The notes below the pieces were generated by a model. That model was given only the letters and a program-made list of their open reading frames with translations, ran no database searches and had not been told where the DNA came from. 64,000 bases of DNA from Hymenopus coronatus (taxonomy: Eukaryota > Arthropoda > Insecta > Mantodea > Hymenopodidae), in contig CM060900.1 of assembly GCA_030762935.1 (NCBI GenBank), positions 108,466,620-108,530,619 on the forward strand, in the 5' to 3' direction. Positions 20,441 to 31,440 of this stretch are shown one piece after another; positions within the stretch are counted from its first letter, which is position 1, and each line of letters begins with the position of its first letter. The position numbers and the translations under genes are program-made.

Positions 20441-21224
20441 GCTGATTCGCTTCTAACGTTCACGGTGGCTTAAGTTTTTATTTGGAAAAAATGTAAGCAC
20501 AAAACAGTAAGATCCTCATTGTATATTTTAAGTGAGTACGCTCCCAAAATGGCAAAAATATTGTTTGTCTGTAGTGTTAAATTGTTCCTAGGTATATTGA
20601 AAACATGATCCATTACTTTCACATCTCTCCCGGCGGTCTTTTAATGCAGTTTATTAGTATCTGTTTAGGTTAGTTCTAATTTTAGACGTGTTTTTCTGGT
20701 GAGTATGTGTATTTCTGCTATTCAAAACACATTATATATAAAATAATAGACATACCTTTTAGTATTTTGAAACGCAGAAAAATCTTCAGCTTCAACGAAT
20801 ATTAAGTTAAAAGCATGGTTTCATTAATTGTGGATGTTCTTATAACCCAAAGATTTATAATTAGGAGATTAAAGGCAGCAGGGAGACTAGCCACGACTGG
20901 AAATGCCTATAGAGGACATTGAGCGACCCGTCCAAATAGGCAGCCCTCTATACCCTGTTTCTTATAACCCTGATCGGCTGGCATGTATTCTTGCGCGCTG
21001 AGTTTCCTTGCCCTCATTGGCTAATGTTTTCCTTCGAATGATGATAACAGGTCATGTGCAGGGTACGGATAAGTGATAAAATCAACATAAAGACTGTCTT
21101 ACTAGATGTATGTGCTTTCGTTATCTTGAGAGGCAGGTTTAAACTCAAGGATACTCCGGTCTATTTTTAGTAGGAATTAGCATTATAATTTACTCCAAAC
21201 CATGACGGCCCTCAAATGGGACCG
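20441..21224. other. Anonymous stretch
   Basis: Nothing recognised. Confidence 0.4.
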
Positions 21225-21500
21225 CTCCCCCTTTCCGCTGGGCACTAGCAAACAAAAGACGACCCTGTACAAGGGGCGAGGGGCAACTTAGTAAAATCTG
21301 TTTCTTGGAGACACTGCTTGCATGTCTAGAATCGCGCCTCAGTTAAGGGACCAGTAAGCAGAAGACTTGGCAACAGCGAGGGTCGTTTTCCAGCCGCACA
21401 CACCCTAATCCCAAAATTTTGAAAGAAGAGTGGGGCAGGGACATCAAGTTCTAAACAATACTGTATTGCAGTTCCATGTGCTTTCGTCATCCTTAGTGAT
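21225..21500 (+). repeat. Rep-B copy 1
   Basis: CAAACAAAAGACGACCCTGT, GGGGCAACTTAGTAAAATCT, GTTTCTTGGAGAC, CAGTTAAGGGACCAGTAAGC, GAAGACTTGGCAACAGCGAG and CCAGCCGCACACACCCTAAT recur in this order at 36690 (antisense), 52970 and 59270. Family unknown; non-coding. Confidence 0.8.
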
Positions 21501-21719
21501 AGGTTCAAACCCAAATATCCTCCCAGCTATTTGTTGATAAGAATTTATCCGCATTCCAGGTGCATAAATCCTGTTACGTAATATATTTAATTCATACGGT
21601 TATAATGTCAATTTGACAATCCTGTTAGAAATTAATTGCATAAATGCTTATGTTAAGTAAGAGGCTATTTTGTGCCGCACAAGAACCTATTCCAAGATAG
21701 CAGCCAATGAAAGGTGACT

Positions 21720-21975
21720 AGTGCACGTGACATTTACGAGAAAGGGGAAAAAATTATACCAACGGACCACAGTGTACATGGAGAATGACCTTTCCTTGGA
21801 GCAGACATCCGCACTCTCTGTGTGGTACCACCGCACGCCACGAAACGTATACGCACACCTGAAAGTGAAAAGGAAAGGCAGTGCGGGGAAGGAAATCGTG
21901 GAGATGAGAAACCACATTAACATTCCCCTGCCTAGCGGGGAAAACAACGAAACACTAGATCCTAGTGAAGAGTAG
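21720..21975 (+). repeat. Rep-F copy 1
   Basis: TTCCTTGGAGCAGACATCCG, CACTCTCTGTGTGGTACCAC and CGCACGCCACGAAACG align with a diverged copy at 29620-29830. An 84-codon frame runs through it (21721-21975) but is not kept open in the other copy. Confidence 0.5.
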
Positions 21976-22399
21976 GAGGAAATAACAAATAACTATAACA
22001 GCTCAACTATAGAAATTAGAATAAAACGTAGGTACAGATAATATACTCAATGACTTCATTTTTCTGTTTTTATTAATTTGAAAGTTAGATATAATATTAG
22101 AGCTTGCAATAATGATACAAAGAATATGCATTAAAACAATTTAATAAACTTTTTAAAATTATTGAGTCTAAAACATTTGAAAACAAGCAAATATGTTTAA
22201 AGCGGCAAGTCTGTCAAACCACAGGAGATACAGATATGGAATTGCAATGAGATAACATAATTAAATATTCCGTCATACCTGTAAAAATTACATTTCCAGG
22301 TTTAGTATTTCTAAAATGGTATATATACCTATATATTTGTACGGTTTTCCCCAGTAGTAAAACATTGACAGAAACGAAGAAACTTGACAGGCTGTATGC
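21976..22399. other. Anonymous AT-rich stretch
   Basis: Nothing recognised. Confidence 0.4.
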
Positions 22400-22790
22400 C
22401 GAAAAATTCAAGCAATATTTTCATTCCTTGTTACAATATCTCGAATTTACAACTTAAAGTGTAAGAGCTGTTTTTGAGAACATTAAATAAAAGAAAACCT
22501 TCCATTGAAAGCGTTACTTGAGGCAGTTGAAATTCAATGAAAATCTTTGCGCTGCGTGCTTAAATGTAGTGACTTAATGCATAACTTTCCCCGCGTTTCC
22601 ATTTTTCGTTTCTCAGCTGTGCTTCTCACAAGCACGCATAGCATACCAGGTGAGTACGTTTTTCTGTAAATGTTTTCAAGGGATCTCAGGACCCCTTTTT
22701 CAAGTGAAATATCAATAAATAATTTTTAGTAGAATGCAAAATTTCCTCTATCTACCATAAGAAGGCATCAGAAAAATGTATCAGTGAAAT
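22400..22790 (+). repeat. Rep-A copy 12, degraded right half
   Basis: CCTTGTTACAATATCTCGAA, GAAAATCTTTGCGCTGCGT, TTTTTCGTTTCTCAGCTGTG and AAGTGAAATATCAATAAATA follow Rep-A order with many changes. Confidence 0.7.
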
Positions 22791-22808
22791 CATATATATA
22801 TATATATT
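22791..22808. repeat. (AT)n microsatellite
   Basis: Short AT tract between Rep-A copies 12 and 13. Confidence 0.9.
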
Positions 22809-22861
22809 ATGACGGGCTGTGAGCCTTAGAATAACCAGCTGTAACTTAAACTACTTAAACG

Positions 22862-23655
22862 AACTGATGCGTTACATTCACATTACTTTCTCTACTCACT
22901 TTCCTACAAACTATTCTTAATAAAACCTTACTATACCTTACTACGTTGCTATTTCTTGTTAATTCACATAGTTTCAATTCACATTTACAAATTTCATTGT
23001 GCGATGCAGCAGGTTCTGCGATATTCAACTTTTTAAGAGTGTGTTGTTTTGTGATACTTTGGAGTTTTACACTCTTTGACGACCACGACTTCCTACTTGA
23101 AAAAAATATAAGCATTTGGAAATTGAAATCAATAATAAGGGATATCAGGAAAACGGGTAGCTCAAAAACAGAAAAATATTTAGCATAAGTTGTGTACTTT
23201 GAAGAGATCATTTTGGGTTTTAAGATTTATTCTGTCTGTTACGATCTACCAGTATGCAAAGGTTATTCAGACTTCAGAATCTATTCCCAGACAATTCAAG
23301 ACATACATTTCATTTGTCATAAAAATATCTTAAACTTAAGGTATTTAAAGAACAAAAAAAAAAACACAACAAAAAGTTAGAGCCATTTTTGAGAAACAAA
23401 AATGTTTGGAAAATGCAAAGGATAGCTTGGGTGAGATGATTTGGTTTAAAATCGTGTCGCAATCCTGAAAAATGCCGATAAAAGTTTGATTTTTAATTAA
23501 TTTTTCGTTTTCGAATTGTGCTGTTTACAGAGACGCATACGCGAGTTCAGGGGACTTCAAAACACATTTGCGGTGATATCTCAATCTCGAATTTCTGGTT
23601 GGAATACGACAATTCTCCTACTTGCAATACGATGTAGAGAAAGTAATATTAACAA
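22862..23655 (+). repeat. Rep-A copy 13, near-complete
   Basis: Left end GATGCGTTACATTCACATTA then CTTTCTCTAC; core with ATCTACCAGTATGCAAAGGT and TTAGAGCCATTTTTGAGAAA; right end CTCCTACTTGCAATACGATG then TAGAGAAAGT. About 790 bp with small internal losses. Confidence 0.9.
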
Positions 23656-24587
23656 CTAAAACGTTTCTGTATTCCTTTATTCATTGTATCGTTGCTGTAT
23701 TAAATTTAATGTATTGCCTGATAGAGTGGAAGAGAAGGTCTTATGGCCTTAACTCCAACCAGGATAAATAAATAAATACATAAAATAAATAATTGGCTCT
23801 GAAACAGATATCAAGACTTACACTTACAAACGAATGGTTTTTGGATTTAAATGTTTCTTTTAAAGCGTGTAATGGCTGCCGCTCCGATGTTTAAATGTGG
23901 AATAATTCGGGTTATAATAAAATCCCCCCCTTCCAACCCGAAATTGAGCCCGGATACTCTGGATTTGGAGGTTAGCATTTAACCGCCAGAGCTCAGAGGC
24001 AGCCCAAACCTATTGAAAACACTTTCTCTGTAAAACTACCTTCAGCATTATTGCAACAATACAAATGAAATGGTGGTTATTGAAACTGCAACAGAGCTCC
24101 TGTAAGCACAAACAGGTTGTGGAGATGCTGGCGTTTCAATGATGATCATAGACTACACGCCATATTGATCCGTTGCCTTATGTCCACTGTGAATGATTAA
24201 CACGCAAACACGGATCCCCTTCCCATTGCACACGCCATAATGCTGTGTAGATACACGAAAACGCCAGTGGCGGCTTGTGGTTTGTACAGATAGTACCTAG
24301 GCCAGATACTTTCATATCGAAGGCATGACTTACATACCAGACTACTGTACTACACACCTTACTATAAGACAAACCGTATTCAAAGGAAACATATAAAGGT
24401 TATTTATCCAACTTGTGGCTGAGGTAGGAAGCTTTTACGGGTGTAAATATGTTCGTTCATCATTCAACGCTCAGTTATTGTACAGTTTCGCGAAATAAAA
24501 AATAAGTTTTCTTTTGGGCTCCTATTGTAGTACAAACAATTTAACACAATCCTCATGTGTCTTAAAAAGGAAGGTGTTTTATCTTCC
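23656..24587. other. Mostly anonymous; possible antisense tRNA-like debris near 23.95 kb
   Basis: Around 23935-24005 the minus strand has GGCGGTTAAATGCTAACCTC and CCGGGCTCAATTTCGGGTTG, loosely tRNA-like. Too weak to call a SINE. Nothing else recognised. Confidence 0.3.
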
Positions 24588-24820
24588 TTTTTTGTATTTT
24601 AACGCCTTTTGAAGTGGTAGTTTATATCGGACGAATGAATGAAATGATACTCACATGAACCGGGAGTCCTTAGAACTTTAACTTACCCGCCATACACATT
24701 TTCAGGATAACAGAAAAGCCCGGTAAATAGTATCCGAGTAACTCGCCCTAGCCGAAATTCAAATTCGAGACCTCTTAAATGTGAGGCAGAGAGGCTACCC
24801 CCACAGTACAGAGTTTTTGT
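24588..24820 (-). mobile_element. SINE S3, copy b
   Basis: Minus strand: GGTAGCCTCTCTGCCTCACA, TTTAAGAGGTCTCGAATTTG, GGCGAGTTACTCGGATACTA, TTCATTCATTCGTCCGATAT. Same order as S3a with more changes. Confidence 0.8.
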
Positions 24821-25129
24821 TTAAAACACTGAATTTTACAAAAGTTTAAACTAAGTGCCTAAAATTGGCCCATTCCTGATAATCGCATTAGTGTTTTGCT
24901 CCGCGTAAGGTAACCAACTTTGACTTCGCTAGCTGATAGCAGTTGTCCATATGCTGAGCTTAAAACAATTTAGGAACACAAAACGAAGCAATGAACGATA
25001 GTAACTATAACTTCTGTGTGTTCAAATACCACCTTTATGAAAAAGTTTCGCTAGGATTGATAAGTACACAATGAAAGAATGAACCAATAAAACACAATTC
25101 AGCCTTTTAGAGGAAGGGGTGAAGAGTTA

Positions 25130-25350
25130 TTTGCATAATACGTTTTTTCGGAGTAAAAATTTTTAGCATGGACTCCTTCGGAAGGAGAGAAAAGCCGTTG
25201 GTCCCGTGGCGTATTTTTACAGCACGAAAAAGGACCTCAAGCCTGATAAAGATGCCTCTGAGCAAAATTAAGCTATTTTTCACGCCCAGTATTGAGTGTA
25301 ACTCCAAGAACCGTAGCAATTAAAGAGCGTGCATTAATAAAACTCAATTT
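25130..25350 (+). repeat. Rep-G copy 2
   Basis: GGACTCCTTCGGAAGGAGAG, GTTGGTCCCGTGGCGTATTT, ACAGCACGAAAAAGGACCTC and GCCTCTGAGCAAAATTAAGC match copies at 2735 and 27665. Confidence 0.75.
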
Positions 25351-26077
25351 AATTTAATTTTCAAACACTTAAGAATTTGCTTTGGCAGTTCTGCTAAGTG
25401 TTTGAGATCCTATTTACGGCCGAAAGATAGCCCACTAAATGCAATTTAATTTTAATGACAGGAGAATAGGAAAGATTCAACATTATGATGTTGAGGAATG
25501 TTTCTTGGTATTGTTCACCCTGTATGATTTGAGTTCATCTTTTATGTGTGTGTGTGTGTTTTTTTTTTCTTTGTATTTTTGTACCAGAATTACTCGTTTT
25601 TGTGTGCTATGCCTTAGCCTGTTTCAATTTTATCTTTCTGTGTTGCTTAAACCGACATTCATTTTTTTTTTAAATACGCAATTTACTTTATTCACTTTTG
25701 TTTCATTAACCATTTACGAATTTGATTTTTATTTTACGCTACTGTTATATCAAAAGAAATTACCTACTTCAAAATATGCTTTAAAATGCTCAATGTAGAA
25801 ATTAATTTTTAAATTTCCGATTTCAACACACCATAAAAGACTACTGCTAATTAACCTGTAGTTTTGTTATGGTTGTAAAAAAGTAAATTACTATATTGTT
25901 TCCGGTTTATATATTTCATTTGTGTTATTGACCAACAAATAGAAAAACATTGCACATTGGTAGAAGGACGAAGAATCGTGTGTCTGGTTAGAATGGGGAC
26001 CGAAACATGTGAAGTCGGAACGGCAAATAAACCGGTTCGACATTGGCAGGAAGTACACGGGCTACACCTCACGATAT
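25351..26077. other. Anonymous AT-rich stretch
   Basis: A 119-codon plus-strand frame (25439-25798) is rich in F, L and Y because of T-rich composition. It resembles a membrane protein only by base bias. No motif supports a gene. Confidence 0.4.
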
Positions 26078-26312
26078 TTGATAGTGTTTAACGCCCGCTT
26101 TTACTTCTATGGCACCGCAGGCGATGACACTGATGATACATGAAATGAAGATGGAGCATTGGTGGAATTCGATGGCGAGGGAAACCGGAGTACCCGGAGA
26201 AATCCTGCCCCTCTGCCGGATTGTCCACCACAAATCTCACATGTATTCACCTGGGGGCAAACCCGAACCGCCTTGGTGAGGGACGAGTGGTTTAACCACT
26301 CGGCCTCAGCGC
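26078..26312 (-). mobile_element. SINE S2, copy d (tail type I)
   Basis: Minus strand: TGAGGCCGAGTGGTTAAACC, then CGGGTTTGCCCCC in the B-box place, ATGTGAGATTTGTGGTGGAC, CGCCATCGAATTCCACCAAT. Ends GGTGCCATAGAAGTAAAAGC then GGGCGTTAAACACTATC. Full head-to-tail copy. Confidence 0.85.
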
Positions 26313-26524
26313 GATCACACTTCGCGATACGATGCTCTTTTGAATCCTCCCTTTTGTAGTGCATAAGTAGCATAACTACCTGTCACGATTTCCCTCCCTA
26401 ATATTTTGAGAGGCTTAAACCCCAAAAACATTTGCTATAACCAACACCTCTCACCTCTCAATCCCTAGGTACAATAACCAACATAAGGTTCGGTGCCGAA
26501 CCCCCTTGTCTGTGTGCTATTCCT

Positions 26525-26600
26525 ATTCCAATTATGTAAGAATAATTTGTTGCAGATTAGGTAGAGAAGGTCATGTGAATGGTAAAATCAAAATTTTCTG
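26525..26600 (-). repeat. Rep-A copy 14, left-end piece
   Basis: AATAATTTGTTGCAGATTAG then GTAGAGAAGGTCATGTGAAT, the left end of the family in antisense. Confidence 0.75.
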
Positions 26601-27324
26601 TTATATAACCAGATTCAGAATGTAACATGCTTTTATAATCGGAATTCATGTTTGCCCTTACGGAGGTGTATTTATCTCATATCTGTGGTAGAAAACTGCA
26701 GCATTAGTGGTGACGGACTGAATCAAAATCAGCAACCTTCATGCGCAGATAATACAGCAGCATCAGTGCCTGCTGGTTACACTAATTAATTAATTTAATT
26801 CCAAAATCTACACTTAAAATGATCTGCCTCCATGAAGGTTCAAGTCAATTAACCATGTAATATCTCTGGCTGGACTTTAGGTTCATCCAGCACGTGCTTG
26901 TGATTACTGAGAGAAACCAACGGAATGTGTGAACGAAGGTGACGAGAACAATGTGACGGCTAGCACATAAGTTGTAGCAATCTTACTTCAATAAAGAACG
27001 AATTCACCTCGGGAAAGAAAAATAGAAGTTTGTGAAACCCTTTTATTCGGTTCCTCTTCTATTTCTACATATTATACAGACAGGATATTTATTTTATTTT
27101 CATTAAATATCATTAACTGATTGGATAATTACTAATGGCATTTAACACTTACTTAGTATTTACTATTTTAACACAGTCAAATTTATGACTGTGAATTCAT
27201 TCAGATAATTTACCTTCTCTGTAATAAAACAGACCTATGTGATTTATAATTTAAGACGTTTTGTCAAGTTTATTTTTTATTTAAAACGCATTACTAAAAT
27301 AGTTTAACCCTTTGTGCAATGGTA
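26601..27324. other. Anonymous AT-rich stretch
   Basis: Nothing recognised. Confidence 0.4.
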
Positions 27325-27460
27325 CCGAGGCTGGCTGAGGTCGTTAAGGCATGGACCACCGAAGAGCTGTTCTGCGTCCTTACTGACTTAGGTTTTATGC
27401 AGGTATTCTTCTGAGGAGGCGGGCGGGTACAAGCTGCTCCTTCCTTCTAGACAAATGACC
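27325..27460 (+). repeat. Possible tRNA-like SINE head
   Basis: GGTACCGAGGCTGGCTGAGG then TCGTTAAGGCATGGACC looks like an A-box region, but no clear B box follows. No second copy found. Confidence 0.25.
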
Positions 27461-27664
27461 TTTGGTGAAGATACAGTAAGCTATCTTACCCTTGATAAAC
27501 AGGTCTGCAAATAGTTTGTTACAATAACAAATAGCTCTGCTTCCTTATGATTACCTTTTGACAATACACAGTAACGGCGAGTAAATGACTCGCATCTAAT
27601 CTCTCATTTAAAATGTCATTCGTCAAGAACTGGTGCGCTACCTGTACTGTAAACTAAGCTTGGA

Positions 27665-27890
27665 ATGTTTCCTTCCCCAGTGTCCTTTCCTCGGCGGAGA
27701 GAAATAGATATTTTTGGACGTAACTTTTTCGGTCGTCCCGTTTTGTAGACTTACGGCATGTAAAAGAACCTCAAGCCTGCTAAAGAGGCCTCTGAGAAAA
27801 AATAAACCCTTTTTATGTGCAATATGGAATGGGACCCTGACAACCTATGCAGAAAACAGCGTTCATAAACAAAATTTAATAAACAGTAGT
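27665..27890 (+). repeat. Rep-G copy 3
   Basis: TTACGGCATGTAAAAGAACC, TCAAGCCTGCTAAAGAGGCC and TCTGAGAAAAAATAAACC match Rep-G, with a diverged first part. Confidence 0.75.
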
Positions 27891-28719
27891 TATAATTTCG
27901 TTTCATGTAATACCAGTCTCCATCCTCTGTAGTATAGAGCACGCCTGGGAAGTTTGCTCAAATGTGTGTGGAAACATTGCCACCCCTTTCCTTCCCCGCT
28001 CCACTATGCCTTAGCTGTGCTCAGTTGTGCACATGGCGAATAACAGTGATATTTCATTTAGAGTGACACACGAGAAGGCTAGATACAAATTTCACGTAGA
28101 ATGACAAATTTATTATTTCTGCATTCAGAATGGTAACAAGTTGGATGTTTGTTGTATTCTAAACAGTTGTGTTACATAGGAAAGTTGTAACATCACACGG
28201 TATTTTAATTATGCACATGCTAATCAGCATGGAACGGCTGGTATGATTATAAAACATTGAAAACTATACTAAGAGGGACAGCGTTCCAGTTTAAATGTAG
28301 ATATCCTTCTATCAACACAGCAGCTCTCGTTTGTCCCATTAAGCCTGACATTGATAAATTTGTGTCGAGAAAAGATTTTAGAATTTACTGTACGCCCAAA
28401 TTTTTTTTAAAAAAAAGATTGTTTATTTAAGGTCGCAGAATTCAGTGTTTTTTATTTGTTTGTTGTTTTTTGTGATCACAACATTGCAGTAACAAAATAC
28501 AAACATTATATGAGAACAATAATGGAGCAACAAAAATTATTTCTAAAATATACCTTCATAGAACATTACATAGGTAATTAACAATATCATTACAAATAAC
28601 TAAGGAATACAGAGTTGTGTGATACAGTTTAAATTGATTTATACAAAGAAATATCTCTAAAATAACAAACAGTATTATGAAAGAACTTTGGATTATTCAG
28701 AGCTGTGGTAATTCCTGAT
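27891..28719. other. Anonymous stretch
   Basis: Nothing recognised except AT-rich DNA adjoining the antisense LINE relic. Confidence 0.4.
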
Positions 28720-29215
28720 ATTTTGTCTTTCTTTGCTGTATATGGTACATTCTGAAAATATATGGTTTACTGATAGGAGTGTTTTACAGGTGCTGCACTC
28801 TGGCGGCTCTTCTTTGGATTTTAGGAGTGCGTTAACTTGGTGTGTCCAATTCTTAATCTTGTCATTAAAACTTGATCTGTTCTCTGTGGCTTATATATGG
28901 TTTGCAAGTATTTGTGACTTTCATTGTAGTGTGTGGTCTAAAGGTTTTTAATCTTTTTATTTATGAGTGTCAGTAAATCTCAGTGAGGAGTACTGATATT
29001 TTGTATTGTGATGTTTTGTATGCTTTTCTTTGCTAAAAGGTATGCCAGTTCTTTACCAGTTATGTCACAATGTGAAGGTATCCATCCATAAAAGGATAAT
29101 TTATTTTCCCTTTTGCTTCAATGAATGTCTCAGGATCGGAATGTCTTGTATTAGTATATCTGTTGTCCATGGGTCACTAATTGCTTGTATGAAACTGAGG
29201 GAATCACGTTTCTAA
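28720..29215 (-). pseudogene. LINE fragment, antisense: RNase H and C-terminal cysteine region
   Basis: Read on the minus strand from 29215. DSLSFIQAISDP comes first, then after a frame change IPSHCDITGKELAYLLAKK (about 29068-29025), matching the WxPSHxGIxGNExAD RNase H motif. Then TRLRIGHTKLTHS (about 28870-28830), and in another frame PPECSTC followed by VNHIFSECTIYS (about 28800-28745). This order is standard for I/Jockey-superfamily LINEs that have RNase H. It is broken by at least three frame changes and stops. It differs in sequence from the relic at 12.9 kb. Confidence 0.8.
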
Positions 29216-29619
29216 AGCCTCGTTTGAGAAAAAAAGACAGCAAGATATACTTTGGCACCCGGTCACTCGCCTTTAAAGTTGGCTAGCTCCGCCACTGCTG
29301 TGCTTTACAATACACAACACTCTTAATAACAACTCCAGGTGGAATGGGAGCCCTCACACTTCCCCTCCATTTTCCATCTGCCCAGGGCTGGTATAGGGTG
29401 TAAACAGAGGGAGACATCTCGGGCTTGTGGCCTGCAAGAAATACGTTGTGGCTACTGCCACCCAGGAGGAAGGGATGAAGTGAGAGAATCACAACAGGCT
29501 GCAGGCCACGGGCAAACAGGTCGCGCAGAAGTCCCTGACAGTTCCAGGTTTGAAGACCCATACCGCTACTGGAGCCGTTTAAACAAGGCACTGAGTGTCC
29601 TGCCAAAACAGGCAGTTCT
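29216..29619. other. Unassigned, GC-richer
   Basis: Two opposing frames (29283-29663 minus, 126 codons; 29339-29623 plus, 94 codons) overlap. Neither has a recognised motif. Probably part of an unrecognised repeat adjoining Rep-F. Confidence 0.35.
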
Positions 29620-29830
29620 CTAGTGTCCAAAGGGAATGTTCCTTCCTTAAAGCAGGCATTCATGCTCTCTGTCTGGCACCGCCGCCCATCAAAAACCTAG
29701 AACCGTTCCTGAAAAGTGAGAATTAAATGGTATGAAACGAAAATGCAGGAAAAGATATTGTGTTAAATTATAAACTAAACCAGTCGACCTGAGAAAACAA
29801 CAAAAAACTGAAGGTAATATTGGGAGATCG
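29620..29830 (+). repeat. Rep-F copy 2
   Basis: TTCCTTCCTTAAAGCAGGCA, TTCATGCTCTCTGTCTGGCA and CCGCCGCCCATCAAAAACC correspond to Rep-F copy 1. Confidence 0.5.
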
Positions 29831-29915
29831 GCGGCAATCGAACCCGATACTTCCCATGTGGGATCGACTGGTGGGGTATGTAGGTAGTAAGAACGGGCGA
29901 TACACACTACTAAAG
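29831..29915 (-). repeat. tRNA-like SINE head, antisense
   Basis: Minus strand: CCCACCAGTCGATCCCACAT, GGGAAGTATCGGGTTCGATT, GCCGCCGATC. The B box GGTTCGATTGCC is clear, the A box is weak. Not foldable as a full tRNA by eye. Confidence 0.4.
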
Positions 29916-30149
29916 CTTGCTTGACTCTTATTCACATGAGCTTCTGTACCCTATGTCGTTTATTAGTTGCTGTAAAAACTAGCCCTACGGATGTTTATTC
30001 ATCTTCTACTTTATTTAGGTGAGATATGCCTTTCCAGAAACGGCTACTTTACATATTTCTTTATAGATACAAAGGGAATAAAGGTAGCCAAATATTAAAG
30101 ACCTGAACGCCATATGCTTGGCATATAACTGCAGCGCAAGAAGCAACTG

Positions 30150-30880
30150 AATATCGATTATTTACCGGGCGAGTGCCGGGAAAGTCATTACGCCTTCGAA
30201 TTTCCTGTCCGTCATTTCCTATAACCATAATTTCCCTTTTCAGAGTTGAAGGACCTGGTGAATGTGTCCGGCGGATTTCGGCTGGATCATGGTTTCGCAA
30301 AACCTCTCTCTCGAGACCCCCCCCCCTCTTCAGATGCTTTCGGGCTATGGCCCCTTCGGGAAACCCTGGAGAACCGAAGCTTGCCGGTCCACATGGCCGC
30401 GCTCGTCAAGGCGTCCCGCTTTGGTGCTTCGTTGCGCTGGGGATCGTGGGTTCGAGTCCCGCCTTGGGCATGGGTGTTATATGTTTGTGTTTATGTGTGT
30501 GTTGTAACAGTAAAAAAAACAGCAATCCAGTAATAATACAGAAAAACAAGGTAAAACAAAAAAAAAGGTAAATTAAAGTAGGGTATACAGTGCCGGAGTC
30601 CTGATCAGACTCCGGTACCGTATCTTTTTTTAAAAAAAAAAAAAAAAAAAGAAAGCTTATGGATTGTGCCCGGGTGGCGTCGGAGTCGTTCGATCTGGAA
30701 CCATTAGGAACCCCGTCCGTTTTTGCGCCTGTTGTTATTTGGATCAGGTAGCACTTCGGGTCTCTCAACTTTCCCTTTCTCCATGGGGAAACGTAAGTCG
30801 CAAATGGCCCCAAGGGCCTACGTGCTGTGCTGTGCTCCAGTGACGGGGTCTCCGTCTGTGAGAGTCCTGATACAACGCAA
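30150..30880 (+). repeat. Rep-E copy 2, interrupted by SINE S4a
   Basis: First part 30150-30384 (GCGAGTGCCGGGAAAG, AATTTCCTGTCCGTCATTTC, GGACCTGGTGAATGTGTCCG, GCGGATTTCGGCTGGATCAT) and second part 30650-30880 (GGGTGGCGTCGGAGTCGTTC, GATCTGGAACCATTAGGAAC, CCAAGGGCCTACGTGCTGTG) follow Rep-E copy 1 order. The SINE between them is the only large difference. Confidence 0.7.
30385..30650 (+). mobile_element. SINE S4, copy a
   Basis: Head GCCGGTCCACATGGCCGCG, GCTTTGGTGCTTCGTTGCGC and B box GGGTTCGAGTCCC, then a GTTTATGTGTGTGT tract and an A-rich linker. A conserved hairpin CCGGAGTC/GACTCCGG (30593-30615) follows, then a poly-A tail. Flanks GAAGCTT and GAAAGCTT may be a short target-site duplication. 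It splits Rep-E copy 2. Confidence 0.85.
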
Positions 30881-30984
30881 CTTTTCCCTGTTTATTTATG
30901 CTATTCAAGGCAGAGATAGAGATGGAAAGAGAGAGAGAGGGGGGGAAGCAGGGAAGGCGAGAGAGACAGGAGGGAGAGCTTGTA

Positions 30985-31075
30985 ACAGACATGACTCTTC
31001 TTCTAAAATATTTGTTAATTAAGGGGACCTCAAAATGTGTATTTTCGGAGGTATTTCGATATCGAGACTCTGCCA
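30985..31075 (+). repeat. Rep-A copy 15, right fragment
   Basis: TTCTTCTAAAATATTTG, GGGGACCTCAAAATGTGTAT and GGTATTTCGATATCGAGACT match the block just before the right end. The end itself is gone. Confidence 0.65.
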
Positions 31076-31196
31076 ATAGCGTACAGGGAAATTAAGTAAA
31101 TATTGTACGATTTGTGTTGTGGTCATTTTGCATTATATTGTAGGATTGGATTCGGCTATTCTGTTCACGTATTATATATATTTGTGTGGCAGTGAA

Positions 31197-31440
31197 AAGG
31201 AAGGGCCGCACCGTGGCCAAGGAGCTAGACTACTACTCGCCTCTCACCTGGACGGCTCGGGTTCGATCCCAATTGACCGCATGTAAGATTTGTGGTGTAC
31301 AGAGCGGCGCAGGGCGGGTATTCTCCGGGTTCTCCGGTTCCCTTGCCATCGAATTCCACCGGTGTTCCATCTTCATCTCATGTGTCCTCGCCTGCGGTGC
31401 CACAAGTAGTAAAAGCGGTGGTTAAACACTACCAAAAAAA
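31197..31440 (+). mobile_element. SINE S2, copy e (tail type I)
   Basis: GGCCGCACCGTGGCCAAGGA, CTCGCCTCTCACCTGGACGG, CTCGGGTTCGATCCC, TTTGTGGTGTACAGAGCGGC, GAATTCCACCGGTGTTCCAT, GCGGTGCCACAAGTAGTAAA, GGTTAAACACTACC and an A tail. Complete. Confidence 0.9.

Noticed and set aside
25439..25798. 119-codon hydrophobic frame resembling a membrane protein
   Set aside because: T-rich composition alone gives F/L/Y-rich translation. No start context, motif or second copy supports it.
29283..29663. 126-codon minus-strand frame
   Set aside because: Overlaps a plus-strand frame and Rep-F, and shows no domain.
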